Made by a program: the position numbers and the translations under genes | Source: Breoghania sp963678585 | GTDB taxonomy: Bacteria; Pseudomonadota; Alphaproteobacteria; Rhizobiales; Stappiaceae | Assembly: GCA_963678585.2 (NCBI GenBank) | Contig: CAXXGA010000001.1 | Location: forward strand, 672,567 to 736,566 | Length of the DNA stretch: 64,000 bases | Direction: 5' to 3' | Notes under the pieces: generated by a model | The model's input: the letters and a program-made list of their open reading frames with translations, nothing else | What the model was told of the DNA's origin: nothing | Database searches by the model: none | Shown here: positions 7,752 to 16,452 of the stretch, one piece after another | Layout of the letters: the number at the start of each line of letters is the position of its first letter | Numbering within the stretch: the first letter of the stretch is position 1

Positions 7752-8729
7752 TCAGCGATGGCGGTACCAGTTCCACGCCGTTTCGACGATTTCGGCAAGC
7801 GAGCCATGGCTCGGCGCCCAGTCGAGAAGACGGCGCGCCCGCGAGGCGTCGGCGACCAGCACAGCCGGATCCCCCGGCCTGCGCGCATCGTTCACGACAG
7901 GCACCGGAAGCCCTGTGACCTGTTCGACAGTGCGAATGATGTCCTTCACCGAAGACCCGTGACCGACCCCCAGGTTCAATGCCGCAGGAGCAAGCCCGGC
8001 CTGGAGGGCCGCAAGCGCCCGGACATGCGCCTCGGCAAGATCGCTGACATGAATGTAGTCGCGGATGCAGGTTCCGTCCGGCGTGGGATAGTCGGAGCCG
8101 AAGACCCTGAAGGCTCCGCATTTTCCCGCTGCGGCAAAAAGCGCCAACGGTATGACGCGGGTTTCCGGATCGTGATCCTCGCCGATTTCCCCGGCAGGAT
8201 CTGCCCCCGCCGCATTGAAGTAGCGAAGGGCGACCCATCGCAGATCATGCGCGCTCTGGAAGTCGCGCAGCATGCGCTCCACAACGAGCTTCGACATGCC
8301 GTAGGGGTTGATCGGATCCGTCGGCGTGTCCTCTGTAATGGGCACCGTTTCCGGCACGCCGTAGACAGCGCAGCTACTGGAAAAGACAAGGTCGCGCACA
8401 CCGTGATCGCGCAATGCTTCTAGGAGGGTGAGACTCCCTACCGCATTGTTTCGATAGTATTTTCCGGGGTTTGCCATGGATTCGCCCACATAGGCATGGG
8501 CGGCAAAATGGAGTGCGGCGCGGGGGCGGTAGGTCAGCAACACCTCGTCGAGCCGGGCCCGATTGGCGACGTCGCCATATTCGAACGGGCCCCAGCGCAC
8601 GGCCTCGCGATGGCCGGCAACGAGATTGTCGAAAGCGACAGGCGTATATCCGGCGGCGTGAAGCGCCTTGCAGGTGTGGGACCCGATATATCCGGCGCCA
8701 CCGGTTACCAGAACTGCGGGACCGCTCAT
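7752..8729 (-). CDS. galE: UDP-glucose 4-epimerase
   Basis: 325 residues, extended SDR fold. NAD-binding GGAGYIGSH lies near the N-terminus; the catalytic Ser is in SSSCAVYG and the Tyr/Lys pair in YGMSK. The segment RYFNAAGADP is typical of GalE. It interconverts UDP-glucose and UDP-galactose in the cytoplasm, giving sugar donor for surface polysaccharides. The start at 8729 (MSGPAVLVTGG) is preferred over 8738. It opens a polysaccharide locus and is divergent from the first GH26-like gene across a 285-nt AT-rich regulatory region. Confidence 0.92.
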   Translation of the reverse strand: MSGPAVLVTGGAGYIGSHTCKALHAAGYTPVAFDNLVAGHREAVRWGPFEYGDVANRARLDEVLLTYRPRAALHFAAHAYVGESMANPGKYYRNNAVGSLTLLEALRDHGVRDLVFSSSCAVYGVPETVPITEDTPTDPINPYGMSKLVVERMLRDFQSAHDLRWVALRYFNAAGADPAGEIGEDHDPETRVIPLALFAAAGKCGAFRVFGSDYPTPDGTCIRDYIHVSDLAEAHVRALAALQAGLAPAALNLGVGHGSSVKDIIRTVEQVTGLPVPVVNDARRPGDPAVLVADASRARRLLDWAPSHGSLAEIVETAWNWYRHR

Positions 8730-8739
8730 TCCAATCACT

Positions 8740-9014
8740 CCCCCAATTACAGCCTTTGCGCCACCATCACCGGCAATAAGGTCGCAGGTTCTGTCTAAAA
8801 GTGTAAGCGGGCCGTTAACATATTTTCACCACACCCTTCCTATATTGCGCAAGTCAGGTTGGATTACGAAAATTGCAGCCTCAATACGTCCGTTCCGACG
8901 TATAGTAACACTGCTTTTATGTATCTAGACTTGATACGAAACGTTCCCTTCTGCACTTCTCAGTGGGGAAACGTTTTGGGAATTTTCATTTGATCGCCTC
9001 GGAAACAGACATCA
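8740..9014. promoter_or_regulatory. AT-rich divergent control region of galE and the first GH26 gene
   Basis: The region holds a perfect 7-bp dyad ATACGTC-N6-GACGTAT (8884-8903). Nearer the GH26 gene there is an imperfect inverted pair, GAAACGTTCCC (8938-8948) and GGGGAAACGTTTT (8965-8977). Both look like operator sites. No -10/-35 pair is certain. Confidence 0.4.
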
Positions 9015-10025
9015 ATGAAAAAACTGTCGCTCCTGTCGGCTATACTGGCCGTGCTCGCGTTGAGCCCGCTTGTGTTTGCGCCGGACATGTCCCTCGCAGC
9101 TGGAAATCGCAGCTCCGCAGGGCCGACGCCCACCACCCGTTCCTTGAACATTCGTCCGGTCCCCGGAAGCTACCCAGGCAGAAACGTGACCTTCGGGATC
9201 TACGATCCGGCATCGACTTTCGCCGGAACGGGCGATATCGACATCGAGCACATGTATGTGTTCTGGCAGGCGCTCGACCGGCGTGCCTTCAAGGCGCGGC
9301 TCGCCTATGCCGAGAGCCGCAACCGCACCATCATGGTGACGATCGAGCCCTACACCCGCGCGGTGAACTGGCGCGATGGCGGCGACCACCTCTTCCGCGA
9401 TATCGTGAAGGGCAAGTTCCATCGGGAAATCAAGACGATCTGCAGTGAACTCGGAGCCTTCGAGGGCGATGTCCTGGTGCGCTGGGGACACGAGATGGAA
9501 GATGCAAACGGTCGCTATCCCTGGGCGCGCAAGGACGCGAAGGGTTACAAGTCCGCCTATCGCCATTTCGTCAAGGATTGCCGCCGCTTCGTGCCGAACG
9601 CCTCGTTCGTGTGGTCGCCGAAGGGCGAGAAGAATCTCGCCGACTATTATCCGGGCCCCGAAACCGTCGATCTGATCGGCTTGTCCTTGTACGGTCTGGA
9701 AAAGATGGATGTCGACTATTACGGCGGTCGCCGCGATTTCGTCTCCACCTTGCGCGAGAAATATGTCCGTATCGCCCGGTTCCAGCAGCCCGTGATCATC
9801 GCCGAACTGGGTGTGTCGGGAAGCCGGAAGTATCGCGAAAACTGGTTTCAGAGCCTGTTCGATACGGTGCGCGCCGGATCGCGCGAATTCAGTCTTCTGC
9901 GTTCCATCGTCTATTTCAACGACAAGGAGCCCTATCACTGGCCTCTCGGCCTGGGCTCCCCCGACTGGCGGATCGTTCCGGGATCCGCATGGTTCCGTAA
10001 GGCGCAGCTCTCAACAACGAACTGA
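9015..10025 (+). CDS. Secreted GH26-like glycoside hydrolase
   Basis: 336 residues. A Sec signal peptide (MKKLSLLSAILAVLALSPLVFA) is followed by a TIM-barrel-like domain with GH26 features: VTIEPYTR, then VRWGHEMED with the expected acid/base Glu160 preceded by His, a conserved WSPKGEKN block, and IIAELGVSG with the expected nucleophile Glu264. GH26 enzymes cut beta-mannan, beta-1,3-xylan or beta-1,3/1,4-glucan. Placement beside a GT2 synthase suggests a role in trimming or releasing the polymer made by this locus. It is a clear paralogue of the gene at 10755-11744, sharing blocks such as IEP, GEKNL.DYYPG and YFNDKE. Confidence 0.78.
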   Translation: MKKLSLLSAILAVLALSPLVFAPDMSLAAGNRSSAGPTPTTRSLNIRPVPGSYPGRNVTFGIYDPASTFAGTGDIDIEHMYVFWQALDRRAFKARLAYAESRNRTIMVTIEPYTRAVNWRDGGDHLFRDIVKGKFHREIKTICSELGAFEGDVLVRWGHEMEDANGRYPWARKDAKGYKSAYRHFVKDCRRFVPNASFVWSPKGEKNLADYYPGPETVDLIGLSLYGLEKMDVDYYGGRRDFVSTLREKYVRIARFQQPVIIAELGVSGSRKYRENWFQSLFDTVRAGSREFSLLRSIVYFNDKEPYHWPLGLGSPDWRIVPGSAWFRKAQLSTTN

Positions 10026-10083
10026 ACCGCGACGTCACCCGGAGGCGCCTTGGATCACCCCCGGCATCTCATCGCCTGCATTC

Positions 10084-10129
10084 GCGAGTTGGACCGGCCG
10101 GAGTGTCGACACCGGCCGGTCCAACTCGC
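10084..10129. terminator. 18-bp perfect inverted repeat between convergent genes
   Basis: GCGAGTTGGACCGGCCGG (10084-10101) is followed by a 10-nt loop and its exact inverse at 10112-10129. It sits between the stop of the GH26 gene (10025) and the stop of the DUF995 gene (10136), so it probably ends transcription from both sides. No T run follows. Confidence 0.6.
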
Positions 10130-10135
10130 ATTGGG

Positions 10136-10741
10136 TCACTTGAACATGTTGCAGATGAACCGCTTGCCGACCTCGTAATAGGCGCACTCGTCGATCTCGG
10201 GCATGTTCTTGGTGATGTAGCGTTCATTGCGCGCGAGCCTGCGAGCGACATGGTCGCCCGGCTTCAGCTTCCGGATCGCATCGTAGCTGTAGGGCGGCGT
10301 GTGGCTGAACACGTACCATTCGCCCTCGGGAAGGCGTCGCTGGTACATGATCTTGCCGTTCTTGCGGTTCTCGAAACAGGTCACCGACTTTCCGGCCCCG
10401 GTCATCGCGTACCAGGTGGCCTTGAAGCAAAGCCGTCCGCCGGAGGCGATGAACCATGTGCCCTTCGCATAAGAGGCGCCGTCTCCACGACCCGACCAGG
10501 CCGTGAAGCTCCGCTTGGCGACCGCGAAATAGCCCGCGCCGTCATCCCAGATCCACGACCGCCCATGAAACACCTTGTAGATCTCGCTGACGGTCATGGG
10601 GCGCCCGGCCTCGGCGGCGGCGATAACGGCGGCTTTCGCCTTGTCCACCTTGACCAGCTTGGGCGCGGCCTGTGCTGACGGGGCGAAGATCAGGGCCGAT
10701 GCGAACGCCCCGGCCAATAGAATCTTGAACAGCGTTTTCAT
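10136..10741 (-). CDS. Secreted DUF995-family protein
   Basis: 201 residues with a signal peptide (KTLFKILLAGAFASALIFA...AQA). The mature part matches the DUF995 pattern: MTVSEIYKVFHGRSWIW near the start of the domain, followed by a beta-rich lipocalin-like segment with several Cys (RLCFKAT, SVTCFEN, IDECAYY, FICNMF). DUF995 proteins are extracytoplasmic and mostly found in Hyphomicrobiales; their function is not known to me. It is 13 nt downstream of the second GH26 gene on the same strand, so probably co-transcribed with it and linked to the polysaccharide. Confidence 0.75.
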   Translation of the reverse strand: MKTLFKILLAGAFASALIFAPSAQAAPKLVKVDKAKAAVIAAAEAGRPMTVSEIYKVFHGRSWIWDDGAGYFAVAKRSFTAWSGRGDGASYAKGTWFIASGGRLCFKATWYAMTGAGKSVTCFENRKNGKIMYQRRLPEGEWYVFSHTPPYSYDAIRKLKPGDHVARRLARNERYITKNMPEIDECAYYEVGKRFICNMFK

Positions 10742-10754
10742 GTGACGATCCCCC

Positions 10755-11744
10755 TTAGCGACGCCGGACCGGATAGCTCGGCCGCCCGCGGACGACCCGC
10801 CAGTCGGGCAACCCCAACCCGTGGGGCCATTCCCAGACTTCCTTGTCGTTGAAGTAGATGACTTCTTCCAGCAGAGGGTATTCCGGGTATTTGACGGTGA
10901 ATTCCTTCACCCACCTGTCGAGATAAGGCAGGGCGCCTTCATAGGCCCCGTCGGGAATCCAGATCGGCTTGCCATATCCCGCACTCAGTTCGTAGCCCTG
11001 CTTGACCGCCTCGGCGAAGTACCGCAGGCCGCCATATGCGACCTCGTCGTACTTGTCGAAGCCGAGCACGGTCAGGCCGATCAGATCGGCATATTCGTCG
11101 CCGGGATAATAGTCCTGCAGGTTCTTTTCGCCGCGCGGCGACCACATCATCTTGGCCGAGGGCATCATCTCGCGAACGATGGCGGTCATGCGCCGGTAAG
11201 CGGTGATGTAGTCGTCGGGCGCCCAACCGGCCCAGGTAAACCGGTTGAAGGGATTTTCCATTTCCTGCGCCCAGCGGATCGTCACCGGGCTCTTGAAGTC
11301 CTTCAGGATTTCAAGGATCGCGCGCATGTTGGCGTCGCGTTCGCCGCCCAGAATCTGATTGCGCAGATCGCCGGGGCTCACGTTCCAGTCGATCGCCCAC
11401 GACCACGGCTCAATGGTGACGAGAATCTTGCGGTTGCGCGCCTGCGCATAGGCGTCCGCCTCCGACAGGCCGCCCAGTTCCACGTCTTCCCAGGGCAGGA
11501 ACAGGTGCTCTGTCACAAGCCGGCTGTCGTCGCTGAAGTCGCCGTAAGGATCGTAGGCGCCGAACTTCGTGCCATCGGCATGGATCACAGGGCGCTTGTC
11601 TTTTCGCAGATCGCGCCCTTCGACGATGTAATCGCCTTCCTGCGCCAGAGCCTCGCCCTGACCGCCAAGGGTAGCGGCGGCCACGGCAACTGCGCCGCTT
11701 TGGAGAAGGCCGCGGCGCGAAATCGACTTGGTCTCCGTTTTCAT
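10755..11744 (-). CDS. Tat-exported GH26-like protein with altered active site
   Basis: 329 residues. The N-terminus has a twin-arginine signal (SISRRGLLQSG), so it is probably exported folded. Strong similarity by eye to the GH26 protein at 9015: FGAYDP, VTIEPWSW, WSPRGEKNLQDYYPG, YFNDKEVWEWP. At the acid/base site the motif is IRWAQEMEN, where Glu162 is kept but the preceding His is Gln. At the nucleophile site the paralogue has AELG while this one has PDGAY, putting Asp266 in place of Glu. It may be inactive or have a different mechanism or substrate. The ATG at 11744 is preferred over the GTG at 11747 because a GGGAGG lies 8 nt upstream. Confidence 0.75.
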   Translation of the reverse strand: MKTETKSISRRGLLQSGAVAVAAATLGGQGEALAQEGDYIVEGRDLRKDKRPVIHADGTKFGAYDPYGDFSDDSRLVTEHLFLPWEDVELGGLSEADAYAQARNRKILVTIEPWSWAIDWNVSPGDLRNQILGGERDANMRAILEILKDFKSPVTIRWAQEMENPFNRFTWAGWAPDDYITAYRRMTAIVREMMPSAKMMWSPRGEKNLQDYYPGDEYADLIGLTVLGFDKYDEVAYGGLRYFAEAVKQGYELSAGYGKPIWIPDGAYEGALPYLDRWVKEFTVKYPEYPLLEEVIYFNDKEVWEWPHGLGLPDWRVVRGRPSYPVRRR

Positions 11745-11794
11745 CACTTGAACCTCCCGATCACATTGGGAAAGTGTACAATCCCATCTTCCCT

Positions 11795-11811
11795 AAAGGT
11801 ATACCACCTTT
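11795..11811. promoter_or_regulatory. Candidate operator upstream of the Tat-exported GH26 gene
   Basis: A 6-bp dyad with 5-nt spacer, AAAGGT-ATACC-ACCTTT, lies about 50 nt upstream of the start at 11744. A GGGAAAG element occurs on either side. No regulator is identified. Confidence 0.3.
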
Positions 11812-12008
11812 CCCCTCGCAAATTAAGTTACCTAACTCTATTTATTTGAATTGTAGGAGAAATTCCCCTTCACAAACCCTCGACCGCCGCCCCGCGCCTA
11901 TAGGTTGCGCCAGAGGCCCGCGCGGATTTTCAAGTCAGGGACAAAGGATGCCCGGGAATGCCTCCAAGGGCCCCCTCATCGCCTTGCAGAGGCTATCGCC
12001 AAATCCAG

Positions 12009-13940
12009 TCAATGCATGCGCCTCCCCGTGCCTGAAAGCCCGTGCCATTTGAGCCTGTAGCGGATGATCGGCCTGCCCGGTTCGCCCATACCCGCGCCCG
12101 CGACCGGGAAGACCGTTTCCGTCAGCGAGATCATCGGAACGCCGATCATCAGGGAGCTGACGCCCTTGGCGGAGTTCTCGTAGGAAGCGCCGGTGATGAC
12201 GACCGCCAGCAGCAGGCCGGAGACCGCCGCCATCGCACCCGAAGCCGATCTGCCGATGATCGGCAGGCCGTTTTCGCGCGCGTGACGGTAAAGCAGGAAA
12301 ACCGCGAGGAAGCCGTAGATCAGCGCGTTCAGCAGGTTGAAGATATAGAACCCGCCCGCCGTTCCCGGCTCCGTCACCAGCCAGGCCGTCAGGCCCGCAA
12401 CCGCGGAGAGCACGATATAGGGCGCGATCATCCGGTAGGGCATGGGCCGAACATCACCGCCGCCCTTGGGCGTGATGCGGAAATCGACGAAGGTGCCGCT
12501 GAAATGGTTCCACAGGGCCGAAAACGTGCCCAGCAGCGACCACGGCCAGCGTAGAAACAGGAAGGCCATGCCTTCCCAGCTCAGAACCTTGCCGTCGGCG
12601 GGCCGGAAGACGCCGGTCGAGCGCCACCAATAGGCAAGCCCGAGCATGGCGAACGACAGGGGCAGGACATGCAGCTGGAAGCCGAGGTAGGTGACGTCGG
12701 CGAAATTCCTGCCGGTGGCGAGCGCATAGACCGGCAGCGCGAACATCAGCAGCATGAAGGCGGAATACATCGGGTACCAGAGCTGCGAGAACAGGAACTG
12801 GAACCGAAGGTGCCCGGGCAGGCGAGGGACATATGCGGGCGAGTATTTCAAGAGGATCGCGACGAGGCTCCGCGACCACTGAAATTCCTGCGTCGCCAGA
12901 TCGCCGAAGGTTTCCGGCCCCTGCCCGTGAGCGATGGCGTCCACCGCATGCACGCCCTTCCAGCCGCCCGCATTCATCAAAAGCGTGGTGGAATGATCTT
13001 CCGCCAGTTCCGGCCCGAGACCGCCGACGGCGCGCAAGGCGCACGTTCTGACCGTGTAGTGAGACCCGATGCACAGGGGCGCCCAACCCGAATTGTAGCC
13101 GCTCTGCAGCGCCCCATGCAGGCTGGCCTCCATATAGAGGCGCCCGCGCGCAGACCAGCTCTGACTTGCGTTGCTGTCGCAAATGCTGGGAGCCGACACA
13201 TAGCCCACCGCCGGATCGGCGAACGGTGCGACCGCATGCTTCAGATAGTCGGGATCGGGAACATGATCGGCGTCGAACTGCGCAACGAAATCATAAAGCT
13301 CGTAGCCGTAATGGTCGTAGAAATAGGCAAGGTTCCCTTCCTTGCAGCGCGTTCTGCGCGGCCATTCGGAGCGATGATAGGCCTCGATGCCCTTGCGGGT
13401 GGAAATCCGCACGCCGTGTGCGTCGCACCAGCCCCGCACCTGCGGCGCGGGATCTTCGTCGGCGAGCCATGTATCGTGCGTAACGTCGTTCTGGCGAAGG
13501 GCCGCCTCCAGCGTCTCCCTGACCACGGCAAAAGGCTCCGACGGCGCTTTCGTCACGACCATCGCGATCCGCGCGCCTTTCGGCACGGGCGCATCCGCAG
13601 CCGGACGGCGCGCGCGAGAGAACAGGGCGATGAAATAGATGGGAATCGTCGTGATCCAGAGCAGCGTCACCGTCACCACCGCATAGCGCCACGGCGATGA
13701 GACGTGCTCGGGTTGCAGCCACCAGTGCCAGAAATAGAAGAAGCTGGCGAACCATATGCCGAGACCGATCCGGTTAAGCCATCTGGTTCGGCCGGCAAAG
13801 ATGGGCTCCAGCGGCAGAGCGTACTCTCCCTGAGAGGAGAGCAGCCTCTCGCGCGCCCACTCCGGCGACGCCCCACCCGGTGTCGGGACCTCCTCCGGCG
13901 TGCGGGCCTCGTCGCCCGTCACGCTGCGCAGGTTCGTCAT
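12009..13940 (-). CDS. Cellulose-synthase-like processive GT2 glycosyltransferase
   Basis: 643 residues from ATG 13940. Two N-terminal membrane segments (about residues 55-105) precede a cytosolic GT-A domain, followed by about six C-terminal membrane segments. Catalytic landmarks: LADEDPAP, the DxD in QFDADHVPD, the base motif in AEDHSTTLLMNAGGW, and QEFQWSRS at the QxxRW position, where Arg is replaced by Gln. No PilZ domain (RxxxR...DxSxxG) is visible, so direct c-di-GMP control is not supported. The protein probably polymerises and exports a beta-glycan across the inner membrane. The UDP-xylose synthase stop lies 10 nt upstream, so the two are in one operon. The polymer cannot be named from sequence. 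Confidence 0.8.
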   Translation of the reverse strand: MTNLRSVTGDEARTPEEVPTPGGASPEWARERLLSSQGEYALPLEPIFAGRTRWLNRIGLGIWFASFFYFWHWWLQPEHVSSPWRYAVVTVTLLWITTIPIYFIALFSRARRPAADAPVPKGARIAMVVTKAPSEPFAVVRETLEAALRQNDVTHDTWLADEDPAPQVRGWCDAHGVRISTRKGIEAYHRSEWPRRTRCKEGNLAYFYDHYGYELYDFVAQFDADHVPDPDYLKHAVAPFADPAVGYVSAPSICDSNASQSWSARGRLYMEASLHGALQSGYNSGWAPLCIGSHYTVRTCALRAVGGLGPELAEDHSTTLLMNAGGWKGVHAVDAIAHGQGPETFGDLATQEFQWSRSLVAILLKYSPAYVPRLPGHLRFQFLFSQLWYPMYSAFMLLMFALPVYALATGRNFADVTYLGFQLHVLPLSFAMLGLAYWWRSTGVFRPADGKVLSWEGMAFLFLRWPWSLLGTFSALWNHFSGTFVDFRITPKGGGDVRPMPYRMIAPYIVLSAVAGLTAWLVTEPGTAGGFYIFNLLNALIYGFLAVFLLYRHARENGLPIIGRSASGAMAAVSGLLLAVVITGASYENSAKGVSSLMIGVPMISLTETVFPVAGAGMGEPGRPIIRYRLKWHGLSGTGRRMH

Positions 13941-13950
13941 CGTGTCGCGC

Positions 13951-14973
13951 CTAGGATCCGACCATGAGGCGCGGCTTGTACTGGCCGCCCTCGTGCGTGC
14001 CGGCAAAGATGGCGAGTTCGCTCTGGAAGTAGGCCACCGTCCGCAGCATCCCGTCCATCAGGGGCACCTTGGGCGACCAGTTCAATTCCGCTTTCGCGCG
14101 TTCGATGACCGGGCAACGCACACGCGGATCGTCCACCGCATCCGGCAGGAAGACGATTTCGGACTTGGAACCGGTAATCTCCAGAATGAGCTTGGCCAGT
14201 TCGAGGATCGTGACCTCTTCGGGATTGCCCAGATTGACCGGGCCGCAATCCTCGCGTTCCGATTCCATCAGCCGCATCAGACCCTCAACCATGTCGTCGA
14301 CATAGCACAGCGAACGGGTGTGGGAGCCGTCGCCGTAGATCGTGATGTCAAGGCCCTGGAGCGCTTCGATGATGAAATTGGAAACCACGCGCCCGTCATC
14401 GGCCCGCATGTTCGGGCCGTAGGTGTTGAAGATGCGCGCAACGCGCGTATCCACGCCGTGAACCCGGCGGAAATCGTACATCAGGGTTTCCGCACAGCGC
14501 TTGCCTTCGTCGTAGCAGGCGCGCGGGCCCATCGTGTTGACGTAACCGCGGTAGTCTTCCTGCTGCGGATTGACCTTCGGGTCGCCGTAAACCTCCGACG
14601 TCGAGGCTTGCAGGATCCGGGCGTCGTTCGCCCGGGCGAGTTCAAGCATGTGGTGCGCGCCGCGCGCATTCGTCAGCAAAGTGTGGATGGGGTCACGCTG
14701 ATAGGCGGGCGGAGAGGCAGGACACGCCAGATTGAAAATGCGGTCGACTTCCAGATAGATCGGCTCGACGACGTCGTGACAGATGAAGCGGAAGCGGCTG
14801 TTTTCGCTCAGCAGGTCGACATGCTCCTGCACGCCGGTGCTCATGTCATCCAGGCAGATGACATGGTCGCCCTCATCGAGCAGGCGCTTGCAAAGATGCG
14901 AACCGATGAACCCGGCACCGCCCGTGACGAGCGTTGTTCTCTGCGCTTTCGTATAGATGATATTCGATGTCAT
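13951..14973 (-). CDS. UDP-glucuronate decarboxylase (UDP-xylose synthase), SDR family
   Basis: 340 residues, extended SDR fold. It has NAD-binding TGGAGFIGSH, the catalytic Thr/Ser-Glu block ASTSEVYGDP, the Tyr-Lys pair in ACYDEGKR, and RIFNTYGPNM, which together are typical of UDP-xylose synthases rather than GalE. It converts UDP-glucuronate to UDP-xylose in the cytoplasm. The start at 14973 follows a ggggagcgggaag Shine-Dalgarno. It is the first gene of the minus-strand pair with the GT2 synthase and is preceded by a long AT-rich region, pointing to xylose in the polymer or its precursor. UDP-apiose or related activity is an alternative. Confidence 0.82.
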   Translation of the reverse strand: MTSNIIYTKAQRTTLVTGGAGFIGSHLCKRLLDEGDHVICLDDMSTGVQEHVDLLSENSRFRFICHDVVEPIYLEVDRIFNLACPASPPAYQRDPIHTLLTNARGAHHMLELARANDARILQASTSEVYGDPKVNPQQEDYRGYVNTMGPRACYDEGKRCAETLMYDFRRVHGVDTRVARIFNTYGPNMRADDGRVVSNFIIEALQGLDITIYGDGSHTRSLCYVDDMVEGLMRLMESEREDCGPVNLGNPEEVTILELAKLILEITGSKSEIVFLPDAVDDPRVRCPVIERAKAELNWSPKVPLMDGMLRTVAYFQSELAIFAGTHEGGQYKPRLMVGS

Positions 14974-14989
14974 CTTCCCGCTCCCCAAT

Positions 14990-16437
14990 CTGATGTTTCT
15001 ATTTTTTGCCGCATCAAGATCAGGCGTGCTTCAGGCAACTGGCATAACTTATATATATATTTTATTATTATGCAGTTTTCTTGCCCGAACACCATTTTGC
15101 CTGCTATTGATATATCCAATAAAATTATACAAAAAATCAGACCAAATACCTATAACACGATTTTTCTCTGTTTTAATATAGTAATTTTGATGTTCCATTA
15201 TGGGATTTACCAATTCATATTGGCACACAATAAGTATTACTTCTATTTAATGCGCGAGATATATCCTATCGTAACTTTCTTTTGGCAACTATTTCTGACA
15301 TACTTACATTTTCTACGCATATATTTGATGTGTCAAAATAATACATACTTATTTTTGTTGCAGTGAAATTGGGTTCTTTATTTCATACTATCAGCGAAGA
15401 GTCTTCATGAAGATATGTCGATTTTTATTTAATACGAAATTCACAGTATTTATATCGGAAGAATAGTATTGCTATGTGGTATAATGTGCTTCGTTACTGA
15501 CGCTCGGAAAATGGCGCCGTCCAAACGAAACAATCGAACGCCCGAACAGATGATTCAGTTTGAATGTTTTTTACCAGACGGCAGGGCCATGCCTCCCCCC
15601 GCCCATTCGGGGCTATTTGATATGAAACATACTTCGGATCGAACGATCTCGACATATCGCCCCGTTTGAATATTTACCCTGCCTACCCCGGATACTCGTT
15701 TTCCTTCCGATGATGCATCGATCGGGCTGCCGAGGCTTCTGCTGCCCAGACGGAGCGCAGGGCAGCGCACGGGATGGACATCAACCGCAAAACGCCTTCG
15801 ACACGCCCTGCCGAAGGCAGCAAAAGGCGCTTCAATGTCAACGTGAACCGGGAGAAGCAGGGAAAGCCGCCTGCCAAATCGCGCATCGGACCTGCGAGGA
15901 GTGCATCGACGGGAGCAATGCCCCGGTTGCGCGAGGCACCTGGGCGTCGGCGAGACCGGACGCAATCGTGTTGCAGCGGTCTCCCCGTCAAGAAGCGGTT
16001 TGCGTCATTCAGCATCCTCATGCTGATGACGCTGAATGACGCCGCAGATAGGCAGCACCGTTCAGACGCGATCATGACTAAGCGCGCCCTTCGCACTTGC
16101 ACAATTTCTCACACGCGCTGCGGCGAAGACCAGAAGTACGTTTCAGGGACACACGAACAAGAATCGACACCGAATCAAAGACATTTCGATCCATTCAATA
16201 ATTATTGCTATTTTTCTCCATTGTTTTTCCTCGTAGTACGCCTGCATTTTCCCCTTATGGGCAAAGCGCGTTGGCGCCATTTCGATATAACAACTTATTT
16301 TCATATCGTTTTCTGCACGGAGTACCACTCGACTCGTATATTTAATTCATACTTACCCGATCCTGCGGATATCCGGTAACCCTCGACATAATCATTTTAC
16401 AACTTTATGTTGCTATGCAGCATAGGGCAATCGGCAG
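14990..16437. other. Long gene-poor, largely AT-rich region
   Basis: About 1.4 kb with no convincing gene. Bases 15040-15480 are roughly 30% G+C by eye and 16160-16420 are also AT-rich, in a genome that is otherwise well above 60%. Between them, 15560-16100 is GC-richer and holds overlapping weak open frames on both strands (for example 15774-16379 plus and 15683-16102 minus) without recognisable motifs. It may be the regulatory region of the UDP-xylose synthase/GT2 operon, a decayed gene, or foreign DNA. AT-rich upstream regions of exopolysaccharide genes are typical targets of MucR-type regulators in this order. Confidence 0.5.
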
Positions 16438-16452
16438 GTGAACGAGGTGTCG

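Noticed and set aside
13900..15366. 488-residue plus-strand frame
   Set aside because: Its first 350 residues are antisense to the UDP-xylose synthase and the rest runs through AT-rich non-coding DNA.
15774..16379. Possible 201-residue gene in the AT-rich region
   Set aside because: The start is codon-like for about 30 residues, but it has no motif, no good Shine-Dalgarno and changes composition abruptly; kept only as a comment in the region entry.
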